Counted from the first letter of the stretch, positions 25,291 through 33,926 are shown. The stretch is DNA of 64,000 nucleotides from Nocardioides alkalitolerans DSM 16699 (GCF_000426525.1 NZ_AUFN01000011.1:248001-312000), one strand, 5' to 3'. Notes: generated by a model from the letters alone, not told the origin. A program made the numbers and translations.

Positions 25291-25343
25291 TGTGGCGGAC
25301 GCATGCGCCCAGGACGGGCTCCGGCGTGCGTCCGTCCGCCACG
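25291..25343. repeat. Dispersed palindromic element, copy 2
   Basis: Arms GTGGCGGAC (25292-25300) and GTCCGCCAC (25334-25342) are perfectly complementary, and the inner part (GACGCATGCGCC against GGCGTGCGTC) can extend the stem. The centre CCAGGACGGGCTCCG resembles that of copy 1 at 16526-16588. It lies about 130 bp upstream of ribA and is not coding. Confidence 0.7.
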
Positions 25344-25414
25344 CTCCGCGCGGCCGGGCCATGCCCAGGCAGCCGCGCCCGTCCGTCGTCGACGGCATGC
25401 CGTCTCGCCCAACG

Positions 25415-25428
25415 CTTGATGTTTCAAG
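25415..25428. promoter_or_regulatory. MarR-type palindrome upstream of ribA
   Basis: CTTGA-TGTT-TCAAG is a 14-bp palindrome within a locally AT-rich stretch 46 bp before the ribA ATG. TTGAtgtTTCAA-like sites are typical of MarR-family repressors in actinobacteria. No regulator gene lies next to it. Confidence 0.45.
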
Positions 25429-25474
25429 TGTTGCGAGGGATGCTTGCGGGAGCAACGACCTCCGAGGAGACCGC

Positions 25475-26149
25475 ATGTCCGAGAACGTCACCCCGCTGAC
25501 CGCCCTGGTCCCCACGCCGCCCGCCGAGGTGCGCACCCACGTCCGCGTGCCGATGGAGCTCGGTGACGGCTACGCGACCACCACCGACGTGTTCACGTTC
25601 CGCGGTCTGCTCGATGACCGGGAGCACCTGCTGCTCGGCCTCGGTGACTGGGCGGCCGCGGTCGAGCGGTCGGCCGCCGGGGGAGAGGCGCCGCTCGTGC
25701 GCCCGCACAGCGAGTGCCTCACCGGCGACGTGCTGGGCTCCCAGCGGTGCGACTGCGGCCCCCAGCTCCGCGAGGCCGTCGAGCGGATCACGGCCACCGG
25801 CGGGTTCCTGCTCTACCTGCGCCAGGAGGGGCGGGGCATCGGCCTCTACGCCAAGCTCGACGCCTACGCGCTGCAGGACGCCGGCCTCGACACCTTCGAG
25901 GCCAACGTCGCCCTCGGCCGCGGTGAGGACGAGCGCGACTATCGGGCCGCGGCCCAGATGCTCCGGGCCGTCGGCGCCGACCGGATCCGGCTGCTCTCGA
26001 ACAACCCCGACAAGGCGGCGCAGCTCGCGTCGTACGGCGTCGTGGTCACCGACCGCGTGCCCACCGGCGTGCACCTCTCCGACGCCAACGCGCGCTACCT
26101 CGTGGCCAAGCGCGACCACACCGCGCACACCCTCGACCTCACCGCCTGA
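25475..26149 (+). CDS. ribA: GTP cyclohydrolase II (stand-alone RibA)
   Basis: A 224-residue GTP cyclohydrolase II, which converts GTP to the pyrimidine precursor of riboflavin. Zinc ligands are visible in HSECLTGDVLGSQRCDCG (Cys-x10-Cys-x-Cys). The catalytic region has RQEGRGIGLYAKLDAYALQDAGLDT, and the C-terminal part has IRLLSNNPDKAAQL. It lacks the fused DHBP synthase (RibB) domain common in actinobacteria. The ATG at 25475 is supported by GAGGAG 5 bases upstream. Being alone, outside a rib operon and behind a MarR-like palindrome, it may serve an inducible flavin or F420/toxoflavin-like need rather than the main riboflavin supply; that is inference. Confidence 0.92.
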   Translation: MSENVTPLTALVPTPPAEVRTHVRVPMELGDGYATTTDVFTFRGLLDDREHLLLGLGDWAAAVERSAAGGEAPLVRPHSECLTGDVLGSQRCDCGPQLREAVERITATGGFLLYLRQEGRGIGLYAKLDAYALQDAGLDTFEANVALGRGEDERDYRAAAQMLRAVGADRIRLLSNNPDKAAQLASYGVVVTDRVPTGVHLSDANARYLVAKRDHTAHTLDLTA

Positions 26150-26176
26150 GCGCGACGGCCCACCGGGCGGGCGGGC

Positions 26177-26719
26177 TCAGCGCGCGAGGCCCTCGACGAC
26201 CTCCGCGCCGGGCAGCTCGGCCAGGAGGGCGCCGGGCACGAGCAGCTTGGAGCGGCGCAGGCCGGAGCCGAGCACCACGACGTCGGCCTCGAGCAGGCGC
26301 GGGTCGACGAGCACGCGCCAGGCGGCGGGCAGCCCGACCGGGGTGATGCCGCCGTGCTCCATCCCGGACTCCTCGACCGCGCGGTCCATGGCAAGGAACG
26401 ACGCCTTGCGCACGTCGAGCGTGCGCTTCACGAGCCCGTTGACGTCCGCCCGCGTGTCGGCGGCGACGACGCACGCCGCGACCCGCTCCTCGCCGTCACG
26501 CCGCCCGGCGACCAGCACGCAGTTGCCGGAGGCCGCCAGCGGCAGGTCGTAGGCCTCGGTCAGGGCGGCCGTGTCGGCCAGGTCGGGGTCGATCTCGACG
26601 ACCCCCATGGCACCGTGGTGGGCCCAGTCGGCGAGGGCCGCCGCGGTCGGGTCGGCGAGCAGGTCGGTGGCGTCGGCGAACGGGCGGCCGACCAGGCCGC
26701 CCAGCTGGGGGATGCTCAT
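26177..26719 (-). CDS. YbaK/EbsC family aminoacyl-tRNA deacylase-like protein
   Basis: A 180-residue YbaK-domain protein. The central part with CVVAADTRADVNGLVKRTLDVRKASF is the family core including the conserved Lys, followed by MEHGGITPVGLPAAWRVLVDPRLLEADVVVLGSG, the usual second half. Members hydrolyse mischarged aminoacyl-tRNAs in trans (for example Cys-tRNAPro or Ala-tRNAPro). It starts with ATG at 26719, 7 bases after a CAGACT -10-like box. It is convergent with ribA (27-bp gap) and divergent from the GDPD gene. Confidence 0.88.
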   Translation of the reverse strand: MSIPQLGGLVGRPFADATDLLADPTAAALADWAHHGAMGVVEIDPDLADTAALTEAYDLPLAASGNCVLVAGRRDGEERVAACVVAADTRADVNGLVKRTLDVRKASFLAMDRAVEESGMEHGGITPVGLPAAWRVLVDPRLLEADVVVLGSGLRRSKLLVPGALLAELPGAEVVEGLAR

Positions 26720-26824
26720 GCGCCCGAGTCTGCCGGAGCCCGCCCCCCGCTCCTCGTGCGGATGTCACCTGCTCGTCACCCGGGCGTGGGGCCGATGTCG
26801 TGGACGGCTGGTGCTCTCGAGAGC

Positions 26825-27877
26825 GTGACGGTCCAGCTCACGCCCCTCAGGTCCCGCTCGCGGCACAGCCTCGTGGTGACGCCGGGGGTGACCGCCCACC
26901 GCGGAGCCTCGGCCTACCGGCCCGAGCACACCCTCGAGGCCTACCGCACCGCCATCCGCGCCGGTGTCGACGACATCGAGCTCGACCTCGTGGCCACCCG
27001 CGACGGCGTGCTCGTCGCCCGCCACGAGAACGAGCTCTCCGCCACCACCGACGTCGCCTCGCGCCCCGGGCTCGCGCACCTGCGCACCACCCGCAGCGTC
27101 GACGGCGTCGAGCGGGAGGGCTGGTTCGTCGAGGACCTGACGGTCGCCGAGCTCAAGACGCTCACCGCCCGGGAGAGGTTCCCGGACCTGCGGCCGGACT
27201 CCGCGGCGTACGACGGCCGCGAGGGCGTGCCGACGCTCACCGAGGTCTTCGCGATGGTGGAGGCCGAGTCGGTGCGACGCGGGCGCGCCGTCGGCATCAT
27301 GCTCGAGCTCAAGCACGTGGAGCACGCCCGGCGCCGCGGCCTCGACGTCGAGACCGCACTGCTGGCCGACCTGCGCCGCCACGACCTCGACCACCCGCGA
27401 GCCCGTGTCACGGTCATGTCGTTCGAGACCGAGGTGCTCCGCCGGCTCTCGCGACGCAGCCGCGTGCAGGTCGTGCAGCTGCTCGACCTACACGACCGGC
27501 AGCCGCCCGACGCCGTGCTCGCCGGTGACCCCACGACGTACGGCGACCTCATGACCCCCGAGGGCCTCGCCCGCGTCGACGAGTACGCCGACGGCATCGG
27601 CGTCACCAAGGCGCTCGTGCTGCCGCCCGGCCCCGACGGCACCCTCGGCGAGCCCACCGACCTCGTGCGCGACGCCCACCGTCGCTGGCTCACCGTGCAG
27701 GTCTGGACGCTGCGCGCCGAGAACCGCTTCCTCCCGACCGACCTGCGCGACGGCGACGACCCCGCGTCGTACGGCGACCTCTTCGCCGAGGCGACCGCCT
27801 TCCTCGACGCGGGGGTCGACGGCCTCACCACCGACCACCCCGAGATCGTCATGGCGGCGGTGGCGCACCGCCTCTGA
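26825..27877 (+). CDS. Glycerophosphodiester phosphodiesterase family protein
   Basis: A 350-residue GDPD-fold enzyme that cleaves glycerophosphodiesters to glycerol 3-phosphate and an alcohol. The metal and catalytic motifs are AHRGASAYRPEHTLEAYRTAIRAGVDDIELDL, with His-Arg, Glu and Glu-x-Asp, and VLVARHENELSATTDV, with the second His. ELKHVEHARRRG and TTDHPEIV close the barrel. No signal peptide is obvious, which suggests a cytoplasmic location. The start is uncertain: the GTG at 26825 is chosen as the first before the domain; another at about 26873 is possible. Confidence 0.87.
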   Translation: MTVQLTPLRSRSRHSLVVTPGVTAHRGASAYRPEHTLEAYRTAIRAGVDDIELDLVATRDGVLVARHENELSATTDVASRPGLAHLRTTRSVDGVEREGWFVEDLTVAELKTLTARERFPDLRPDSAAYDGREGVPTLTEVFAMVEAESVRRGRAVGIMLELKHVEHARRRGLDVETALLADLRRHDLDHPRARVTVMSFETEVLRRLSRRSRVQVVQLLDLHDRQPPDAVLAGDPTTYGDLMTPEGLARVDEYADGIGVTKALVLPPGPDGTLGEPTDLVRDAHRRWLTVQVWTLRAENRFLPTDLRDGDDPASYGDLFAEATAFLDAGVDGLTTDHPEIVMAAVAHRL

Positions 27878-27960
27878 CGCGGACCGGAGGGTTTGGTCGG
27901 CGGGCTCACGGGCACACGACTCCCCGGAGCCGGCCGAGCGGCCGGCCGCGAGGGGGAGAC

Positions 27961-28551
27961 GTGGACGGGACGACGAGACGCAGGCTCGAGGGCTTGCGCC
28001 GACGCACGCACGACGGGCGGTACGTCGAGCACGACCCGGTGGTGGCGCAGCACAGCTCGGGCGCGCTGACGCTCACGGTCGACTGCACCGGCTGGGTCAC
28101 CGCGGTCGAGGTCGGTCAGGACTTCCGGGAGGCCGGACCCACGCTGCCGGAGCTGGTGGCCGAGACGTACGGCGTGGCGGAGCTGCGGCGTGGCCTGGCG
28201 GCGGCCGCCACCGGCCGGGTCGACGAGGACGACCTCGCCCACGGGCGGGCCATCGCGGAGCGACGTGTGCGGGTCACCGTCAACCGCTACCCCGCCCCGG
28301 CCCGCGTCCCGGCCCTGCCGCCGCACCCGGACGAGGTCCGGACGGCGCCTGACGGACGGCGGGTCTACGAGGCGCCGGCCCCGCTCCGCGGGTCGTCCCG
28401 CGACGGTGAGCTGACCGTGCACGCGTCGTACCCGATGGGGTTCAGCCGGCTCGAGGTCGACCACGCCTGGCTCGTCCGTGCGTCGGCGTCCGACGTCCGG
28501 TACGCGCTGCGCGAGGCGTTCGCCGCGGCGTACGCCCGAGAGGAGTGGTGA
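27961..28551 (+). CDS. YbaB/EbfC-like protein of a type VII secretion-associated operon
   Basis: A 196-residue protein. The N-terminal half (SSGALTLTVDCTGWVTAVEVGQDF, then a helix with LPELVAETYGVAELRRGLAAAATGR) resembles the YbaB/EbfC nucleoid-associated fold that often precedes WXG100 genes in actinobacteria. The C-terminal part has an unassigned beta-rich region. GTG start with GGGGGAG just upstream. The stop overlaps the next start (TGATG at 28549-28553), so the three genes from 27961 to 29755 form a translationally coupled operon. I infer a structural or chaperone role for the two secreted-type proteins; the homology is weak. Confidence 0.65.
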   Translation: MDGTTRRRLEGLRRRTHDGRYVEHDPVVAQHSSGALTLTVDCTGWVTAVEVGQDFREAGPTLPELVAETYGVAELRRGLAAAATGRVDEDDLAHGRAIAERRVRVTVNRYPAPARVPALPPHPDEVRTAPDGRRVYEAPAPLRGSSRDGELTVHASYPMGFSRLEVDHAWLVRASASDVRYALREAFAAAYAREEW

Positions 28552-28886
28552 TGGCGCACGGAGACCCGATCCCGCCCGGAGGCGGGTTCAGCGTCGAGGC
28601 GGAGCGCCTCGTCACCGCGGCCGATCGCTGGGACACCTTGTCGACCAACATCAGCTCCGCGCAGGGGGCCATGGCGGAGGGCGCGGGCAGGCCGTTCCTG
28701 TTCGGCGCGGCCGCCGAGCTGACCGGCATCGGTCGCAAGCACATGGCCTTCAACACCACCGTGGCGGCCGCGCTGGGCGACGGCGCGGTGGCCGCGTCGC
28801 TGCTCGCCGACGGCCTGGTCGAGACAGCCAACGACTACTCCAACACCGACCAGAGCCAGGTCCCCAACTTCTCGGAGGTGCCCTGA
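28551..28886 (+). CDS. EspC/DUF2580-like type VII secretion target
   Basis: A 111-residue helical protein. The pattern FSVEAERLVTAADRWDTLSTNISSAQGAM, followed by a second long Ala-rich helix and GLVETANDYSNTDQS, matches the EspC-like (DUF2580) ESX target family, whose N-terminus contains Val-x-x-x-x-Leu helices and whose C-terminus has an A-x-x-Y-x-x-(T/S)-(D/E) tail. YSNTD fits the YxxxD/E export signal. ATG at 28551 overlaps the previous stop, and its own stop overlaps the next start at 28886. No ESX ATPase or membrane gene is in the window, so it would use a distant secretion system. Confidence 0.72.
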   Translation: MAHGDPIPPGGGFSVEAERLVTAADRWDTLSTNISSAQGAMAEGAGRPFLFGAAAELTGIGRKHMAFNTTVAAALGDGAVAASLLADGLVETANDYSNTDQSQVPNFSEVP

Positions 28887-29755
28887 TGAGCCAGGCGTCC
28901 AACGACCCCGAGGTCTTCGCGGTGCAGATCGACGACGCGATCGACGCCGTCACCGAGGCGATCGGGCAGATGTTCGAGGACATCGCCGTCTTCATCAACG
29001 ACAACCTCGACTGGATCCTCCCGCTCGTCGGGGGCGGGCTCGGCATCAGCGTCCCGGTTCTCGGGCCCCTGGCCGGGGCCGGTCTCGGCTGGCTCGCCGC
29101 GCAGGCGCTGCAGGGCGTGTTCGACGACGCCTGCACCCGCGTCAGCGAGGCCTGGGAGCAGGCGGTCGCCGACATCCGGCAGGCCATCGGGGACGTGTTC
29201 GGCGACCCCCTGCAGATGGCCGTCATCGCGGCCGGCTACCAGGACGCCCGCGACCACCTCAACGACATGTCGTTCCAGGTCACGCAGCTCGAGACCTACC
29301 TCGCCAACGACTGGACCGGCGACGGCATGGAGGCCTACAAGACGGTCGCCCAGCAGCAGAACACGGCGGCGTCGGGCGTCTCGGACCTCCTGAGCGACGC
29401 CGGCGGGCTCCTCAACGACGGGAGCACCGCGATGGTCCAGTACTGGAGCACCCAGCTGACGAGCGTCGTGCAGCTGTCGATGGACATGATGGCGGCGGCC
29501 GGCAGCTTCGCCAGCCTCGACAAGGCGACCGGGGCCTGGGTCGCCCCGACGCTCGACCTCATCGCCACGACGGTCAACGGCGTGGCCACCGTCGTCGACA
29601 ACGCGGTCCAGTACTTCTCCGAGCTGGCGATCAGCTACGCCGGCGCCTGGGACGACCTCAACTCGAGCCTCGGTTCGGCCGGTCTGCCCAACGGCGAGTG
29701 GCCGCGCTTCGACCTGCTGCTCACCGACCTCAACGGGGAGTGGGAGACGGCCTGA
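28886..29755 (+). CDS. WXG100-like/LXG-like helical protein with central hydrophobic segment
   Basis: A 289-residue protein. Residues about 40-72 form a Gly-rich hydrophobic stretch (ILPLVGGGLGISVPVLGPLAGAG). From about 110 onwards the protein is long amphipathic helices with NDWTGDGMEAYKTVAQQQN, where W-T-G is the WXG turn of ESAT-6-like proteins. The C-terminus has further helices and no toxin domain that I recognise. It is therefore a fused WXG-type protein, possibly a secreted effector carrier or a membrane-interacting substrate, coupled to the EspC-like partner by TGATG. It ends before the convergent xseB. The operon has no nearby secretion machinery. Confidence 0.7.
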   Translation: MSQASNDPEVFAVQIDDAIDAVTEAIGQMFEDIAVFINDNLDWILPLVGGGLGISVPVLGPLAGAGLGWLAAQALQGVFDDACTRVSEAWEQAVADIRQAIGDVFGDPLQMAVIAAGYQDARDHLNDMSFQVTQLETYLANDWTGDGMEAYKTVAQQQNTAASGVSDLLSDAGGLLNDGSTAMVQYWSTQLTSVVQLSMDMMAAAGSFASLDKATGAWVAPTLDLIATTVNGVATVVDNAVQYFSELAISYAGAWDDLNSSLGSAGLPNGEWPRFDLLLTDLNGEWETA

Positions 29756-29776
29756 CGGGTCGCGGCCGGCGCCCGC

Positions 29777-29998
29777 TCACCCGGCGGCGTCGGTCCCGAC
29801 CGCGGCGTCGAGGCGCGCCCGGGCGCCCTCGAGCCACTCCTGGCAGGAGCGCGCGAGCTGCTCGGCCCGCTCCCACAGCGCGAGGGACTCCTCCAGCGTC
29901 GTGCCGCCGCTCTCGAGGCGGCGCACGACCTCGATGAGCTCGTCGCGCGCCTCCTCGTAGGACTGCTCGGGAGCCTCGGTCTTCTTCTTCTCGGCCAT
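29777..29998 (-). CDS. xseB: Exodeoxyribonuclease VII small subunit
   Basis: A 73-residue protein. YEEARDELIEVVRRLESGGTTLEESLALWERAEQLARSCQEWL is the helical XseB fold that binds the large subunit in several copies. It works with XseA to degrade single-stranded DNA from both ends. It starts one base after the xseA stop, so both are read from the same transcript. The length is typical. The ATG at 29998 is the only reasonable start before the domain; a longer open frame upstream lies inside xseA. Confidence 0.95.
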   Translation of the reverse strand: MAEKKKTEAPEQSYEEARDELIEVVRRLESGGTTLEESLALWERAEQLARSCQEWLEGARARLDAAVGTDAAG

Positions 29999-29999
29999 G

Positions 30000-31271
30000 T
30001 CAGGACTCCTCGCCCGGCTGGGCGTCGGTGGGCGTGTCGGTGGGGACGTCGGTGAGCGGCTCGAGCCGCGTGGTCGTGGCGTGGACGCGACCGTCGGCGA
30101 CGCGGACCGACACCTCGACACCGGGGGCGACCCGGGCCAACGACGTGACGACCTCGCCGGCGTCGGTCTGCAGCACCGCGTAGCCGCGCCGCAGGGTCTC
30201 CAGGGGCGAGAGGGCCTGCGCCCGGGCGCGTCCGTGGGTCACGTCGTCGGCGGCGCGGTCGAGCCGGTGGCGCAGCGTGAGCCGCGCCCGGTCGCGCAGG
30301 GCGGTGACCTCGTCACGTCGTACGTCGAGCAGGTGGCGCGGGTCGGCCATCGCGGGTCGCGAGCGCAGGGCGTCGAGCCCGGCCTGCTCCCGGCCGATGC
30401 GGTGCTCGACGGCGCGGCGGGCCCGGTCGCGGGCCTGCCCGATGCCGGCCAGCTCGTCGGCGACGTCGGGCACGACGTGCTTGGCGGCGTCGGTGGGGGT
30501 GGCCGCCCGGAAGTCGGCGACCAGGTCGAGCAGCGGGGAGTCGGGCTCGTGGCCGATGGCGGAGACCACGGGGGTGCGGACCTTGTGGACCGCCCGGAGC
30601 AGGCCCTCGTCGGAGAAGGGCAGCAGGTCCTCCACCGACCCGCCACCCCGCGCCACCACGATGACGTCGACGGTCGGGTCGCGGTCGAGCCTCTCGACGG
30701 CCTCGATCACCTCGACGGCGCTGCGGGGGCCCTGCATCGCGGCGTACGCCGTCGTGAAGCGCACCGCCGGCCAGCGGCGGCGCGCGACCTCGAGCACGTC
30801 GCGCTCGGCGGCCGACCCGGGGGAGGTGACCAGCCCGACGCACGCCGGCAGGAACGGCAGGCGCCGCTTCAGCTCGGCCGCGAAGAGGCCCTCGGCGGCC
30901 AGCAGCTGGCGCCGGCGCTCGATGCGCGCCAGCAGCTCGCCGAGCCCGACCATGCGGATGTCGCGGGCCGCCAGCGAGAGCGTGCCGCGGTTGGCGTAGT
31001 ACGACGGCTTCGCGTGGATGATGACGCTCGCGCCCTCGACGAGCGGCGGGTTGAGCCCGTCGAAGAGGGTGCGGGAGCAGGTGACGGTGACCGACAGGTC
31101 GGCGACGGCGTCGCGCAGCGTCATGAAGACGGTGCTCATGCCGGGACGTCGGTTCACCTGGGCGACCTGGCCCTCGACCCACACGGCACCGAGCCGTTCG
31201 ACCCAGCCGGCGATCGCGTTCGCGATCTGCCGCACCGGGGCCGGCTGCTCGGGGGAGGTCTCCAGGGCCAC
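30000..31271 (-). CDS. xseA: Exodeoxyribonuclease VII large subunit
   Basis: A 423-residue nuclease subunit. The N-terminal OB-fold ([25 protein letters not shown]) is followed by the catalytic part: [40 protein letters not shown] and [24 protein letters not shown]. The rest is a helical stalk for XseB. It hydrolyses ssDNA in mismatch repair and recombination. The GTG at 31271 is chosen because a TAGGCT -10 lies 7 bases upstream and because the 17 residues before it in the open frame are unlike the family. It is divergent from ispH and followed by xseB after a 1-base gap. Confidence 0.95.
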   Translation of the reverse strand: MALETSPEQPAPVRQIANAIAGWVERLGAVWVEGQVAQVNRRPGMSTVFMTLRDAVADLSVTVTCSRTLFDGLNPPLVEGASVIIHAKPSYYANRGTLSLAARDIRMVGLGELLARIERRRQLLAAEGLFAAELKRRLPFLPACVGLVTSPGSAAERDVLEVARRRWPAVRFTTAYAAMQGPRSAVEVIEAVERLDRDPTVDVIVVARGGGSVEDLLPFSDEGLLRAVHKVRTPVVSAIGHEPDSPLLDLVADFRAATPTDAAKHVVPDVADELAGIGQARDRARRAVEHRIGREQAGLDALRSRPAMADPRHLLDVRRDEVTALRDRARLTLRHRLDRAADDVTHGRARAQALSPLETLRRGYAVLQTDAGEVVTSLARVAPGVEVSVRVADGRVHATTTRLEPLTDVPTDTPTDAQPGEES

Positions 31272-31278
31272 GCACGGG

Positions 31279-31284
31279 AGCCTA
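31279..31284 (-). promoter_or_regulatory. -10 box of the leaderless xseAB promoter
   Basis: TAGGCT read on the minus strand is followed by 7 bases and the GTG of xseA at 31271. No Shine-Dalgarno is present. Confidence 0.55.
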
Positions 31285-31355
31285 GGGGAGCGCGCCGACA
31301 GCGGGCGCGCACCCCGGGGCACGCGCGAGGGCTTCGGCGTACGTGGTCGCTCACC

Positions 31356-31361
31356 TAGACT
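31356..31361 (+). promoter_or_regulatory. -10 box of the near-leaderless ispH promoter
   Basis: TAGACT is followed by 8 bases and the ATG of ispH at 31370. It is divergent from the xseAB promoter 72 bases away. Confidence 0.55.
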
Positions 31362-31369
31362 CGGGCACC

Positions 31370-32371
31370 ATGAGCATCGACCTGGGCACGCCGACCCTCC
31401 TGCCTCCGGGCGAGGCCGAGCGGGCGGTGCTGCTCGCGGCCCCCCGCGGCTACTGCGCGGGCGTCGACCGCGCGGTCATCACGGTCGAGAAGGCGCTCGA
31501 CCTCTACGGCGCCCCGGTCTACGTGCGCAAGCAGATCGTGCACAACAAGCACGTGGTGCGCACGCTCGAGGAGCGCGGCGCGATCTTCGTCGAGGAGATC
31601 GAGGAGATCCCCGAGGGCGCCACCGTCGTCTTCTCCGCCCACGGCGTCTCGCCGATGGTGCACGCGGAGGCGGCCGAGCGCTCGCTGAAGACGATCGACG
31701 CCACCTGCCCGCTCGTGACGAAGGTGCACCACGAGGCGCGCCGCTTCGCGAACGACGGCTACCGCATCCTGCTCATCGGCCACGAGGGTCACGAGGAGGT
31801 CGAGGGCACCGCCGGCGAGGCACCCGACCACATCACCCTGGTCGAGACCCCCGCCGACGTCGACGACCTCGAGTTCCCCGAGGGCACCAAGCTGTCGTGG
31901 CTGTCGCAGACCACGCTGAGCGTCGACGAGACGATGGAGACGGTGCGCCGGCTGCGCGAGAAGTTCCCGCAGCTCGAGGACCCGCCGTCCGACGACATCT
32001 GCTACGCCACCCAGAACCGCCAGGTCGCGGTGAAGGAGATCGGCAAGGACGCCGACCTCGTCATCGTCGTGGGCTCGGCGAACTCGTCGAACTCGGTCCG
32101 GCTCGTGGAGGTCGCGCTCGAGGCCGGCGCCAAGGCGTCGTACCGGGTCGACGACGCGAGCGAGATCGAGGACGCGTGGTTCGAGGGCGTCACCACGGTG
32201 AGCGTCACCTCGGGCGCCTCGGTGCCGGAGGACCTCGTGGAGGGTGTGCTCGGCCTCCTCGCCGACCGCGGCTACCCGGACGCCCGCGCGGTGCAGACGG
32301 CCGAGGAGTCGCTCATCTTCTCCCTCCCGCCCGAGCTGCGTCGCGACCTCAAGGCCGCGGGCAAGGCCTGA
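31370..32371 (+). CDS. ispH: 4-Hydroxy-3-methylbut-2-enyl diphosphate reductase
   Basis: A 333-residue iron-sulfur enzyme that makes IPP and DMAPP in the last step of the MEP isoprenoid pathway. The three cluster cysteines are seen in [26 protein letters not shown] and [20 protein letters not shown] and [13 protein letters not shown] hold the catalytic and substrate residues. The ATG at 31370 is chosen over an in-frame GTG at 31343 because a -10 box ends 8 bases before it. It is followed after 7 bases by the YciO-type gene, so the two probably form an operon. Confidence 0.96.
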   Translation: MSIDLGTPTLLPPGEAERAVLLAAPRGYCAGVDRAVITVEKALDLYGAPVYVRKQIVHNKHVVRTLEERGAIFVEEIEEIPEGATVVFSAHGVSPMVHAEAAERSLKTIDATCPLVTKVHHEARRFANDGYRILLIGHEGHEEVEGTAGEAPDHITLVETPADVDDLEFPEGTKLSWLSQTTLSVDETMETVRRLREKFPQLEDPPSDDICYATQNRQVAVKEIGKDADLVIVVGSANSSNSVRLVEVALEAGAKASYRVDDASEIEDAWFEGVTTVSVTSGASVPEDLVEGVLGLLADRGYPDARAVQTAEESLIFSLPPELRRDLKAAGKA

Positions 32372-32378
32372 CGCTCCG

Positions 32379-33002
32379 ATGGCCCGCTACCTCGACCTCC
32401 ACCCCGTCGACCCCCAGCCGCGTCTCGTGGCGCAGGTGGTCGAGGCCCTCAAGGACGGTGCGCTGATCGCGTACCCGACCGACTCCGGCTACGCCCTCGG
32501 CTGCCAGCTCGGCAACCGCGACGGCAAGGACCGGATCCTCAAGATCCGCGAGCTCGACGACAAGCACCACTTCACGCTCATGTGCGCCGACTTCTCCCAG
32601 CTCGGCCACTTCGTGCACGTCTCGAACCACGCCTTCCGCAGCGTGAAGTCGGCGCTGCCGGGGCCGTACACGTTCATCCTGCCGGCCACCCGCGAGGTGC
32701 CGAAGCAGCTGATGCACCCCAAGAAGAAGACCGTCGGCGTGCGCATCCCCGACCACCCGGTGGTCTGCGCCCTCCTCGAGGGCCTCGGCGAGCCGATGCT
32801 GACGAGCACGCTGATCCTCCCCGGCGAGACCGAGCCGCGCACCATGGGCTGGGAGGTCAAGGAGGACCTCGACCACGTCGTCGAGATCGTCATCGAGGCC
32901 GGCGAGACCCCCGCCGAGCCCACCACCGTCGTCGACTGGTCCGACGACGCGCCGGAGATCGTCCGGTACGGCGCCGGCGACCCCGGGCCGTTCGAGGACT
33001 GA
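32379..33002 (+). CDS. Sua5/YciO/YrdC family protein (YciO-like)
   Basis: A 207-residue protein of the Sua5/YrdC/YwlC fold. The start MARYLDLHPVDPQPRLVAQVVEALKDGALIAYPTDSGYALGC, with TDSGYALG, and the KIRELDDKHHFTLMCADFSQLGHF and LPGPYTFILPATREVPKQL segments match the YciO branch rather than true TsaC. Relatives make threonylcarbamoyl-AMP for tRNA t6A; YciO itself has uncertain function and may act on threonylcarbamoyladenosine. ATG at 32379. It is just downstream of ispH and probably co-transcribed. It ends 33 bases before the convergent AraC-type gene. Confidence 0.88.
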   Translation: MARYLDLHPVDPQPRLVAQVVEALKDGALIAYPTDSGYALGCQLGNRDGKDRILKIRELDDKHHFTLMCADFSQLGHFVHVSNHAFRSVKSALPGPYTFILPATREVPKQLMHPKKKTVGVRIPDHPVVCALLEGLGEPMLTSTLILPGETEPRTMGWEVKEDLDHVVEIVIEAGETPAEPTTVVDWSDDAPEIVRYGAGDPGPFED

Positions 33003-33035
33003 TCGCCCGACCGCGCTGCACCCGCCGTACGGTCG

Positions 33036-33875
33036 CTAGGGCGTGCCGAGCTGCCGTACGTACTGACCAGGGGTGAGTCCGACGACGGACCGGAAGTCGT
33101 TGACGAGGTGCGCCTGGTCGACGTAGCCCAGGTCGCCGGCCACCTGCGCGATGCGTGCACCGGGTTGCGAGAGGAGCCGCACGACCTCCTGCAGCCGGAT
33201 CCGTCGCGCCGCAGCCTTGGGTCCGATCCCGAGCGTGTTGCGCAGGGCCCGCTGGACCGCTCGCTCGCTTGCCCCGAGGTCCGCGGCCAGTCCCGGTCCG
33301 GTGCGAGAGCGGACGCTCGCGGTCAGGGCGGCCACCGTCGCGTCGGCCAGGCGCTGCTCGGACGAGAGGGGGCGTTCGGCCACGAGCCGGGCAGCCGCGT
33401 CGTCGGCGAGCCGCACCCGCTCGTCGTCGCACCGACCGCGCGCGACGTCGGCGAGGAACGCGTGCGCCCGGCGGTCGAGCTCGGGCGTCACGGCGCACGG
33501 CACGTCCACGTCCTGCGGCCTCAGGTCGCTGACCACGGCGAGGCCCGCCGGTCGGAGGCGGATGCCGAACGCCCGACCCCGACCGGTGATCGTGCGCACC
33601 CACGCGCGCCGCTGGACCGGACTCAGCACCAGTGGCGCCGGCACGCCCTCGCCGGACTCGACGCTCAGCGTGATCGCCGGCAGCTCGAGGATGCGCTGGG
33701 TCAGGGTCTCGTCGACGCCCAGGTTCCAGACGACGCTCCAGTAGGTGTCGACGACCTCGGCCGCCGCGCCCGACGGGGCGTACCAGCGGGCACCGAAGCG
33801 CGCGAGGTTGTCGGGCTCCAGCACGCCGGTGCGCTCCTCGGCGCTGATCGTGCGTTCCACCGCGGCACTGTCCAT
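33036..33875 (-). CDS. AraC family transcriptional regulator
   Basis: A 279-residue regulator. The C-terminal 100 residues form the double helix-turn-helix of AraC proteins: ASERAVQRALRNTLGIGPKAAARRIRLQEVVRLL and IAQVAGDLGYVDQAHLVNDFRSVVGLTPGQYVRQL. The N-terminal half (WYAPSGAAAEVVDTYWSVVWNLG, then FGIRLRPAG) matches the ligand domain of the subgroup often paired with small DUF proteins. It is divergent from the DUF6157 gene with a 51-bp gap and most likely controls it. The ATG at 33875 is chosen as the first Met of the domain. The effector is unknown. Confidence 0.9.
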   Translation of the reverse strand: MDSAAVERTISAEERTGVLEPDNLARFGARWYAPSGAAAEVVDTYWSVVWNLGVDETLTQRILELPAITLSVESGEGVPAPLVLSPVQRRAWVRTITGRGRAFGIRLRPAGLAVVSDLRPQDVDVPCAVTPELDRRAHAFLADVARGRCDDERVRLADDAAARLVAERPLSSEQRLADATVAALTASVRSRTGPGLAADLGASERAVQRALRNTLGIGPKAAARRIRLQEVVRLLSQPGARIAQVAGDLGYVDQAHLVNDFRSVVGLTPGQYVRQLGTP

Positions 33876-33926
33876 GTGGCGTGATTCTGCAAGACCCGGG
33901 ACGTCGGCGCAGGCGAAGGTGGCGTC

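Noticed and set aside
22234..25536. Minus-strand open frame of 1,100 codons
   Set aside because: Shadow of the UvrA-like, winged-helix and ribA genes on the other strand; Ser/Arg-rich without domains.
26825..27877. Longer N-terminal extension of the GDPD protein (open from 26354)
   Set aside because: The extra part is antisense to the YbaK gene and lacks family similarity.
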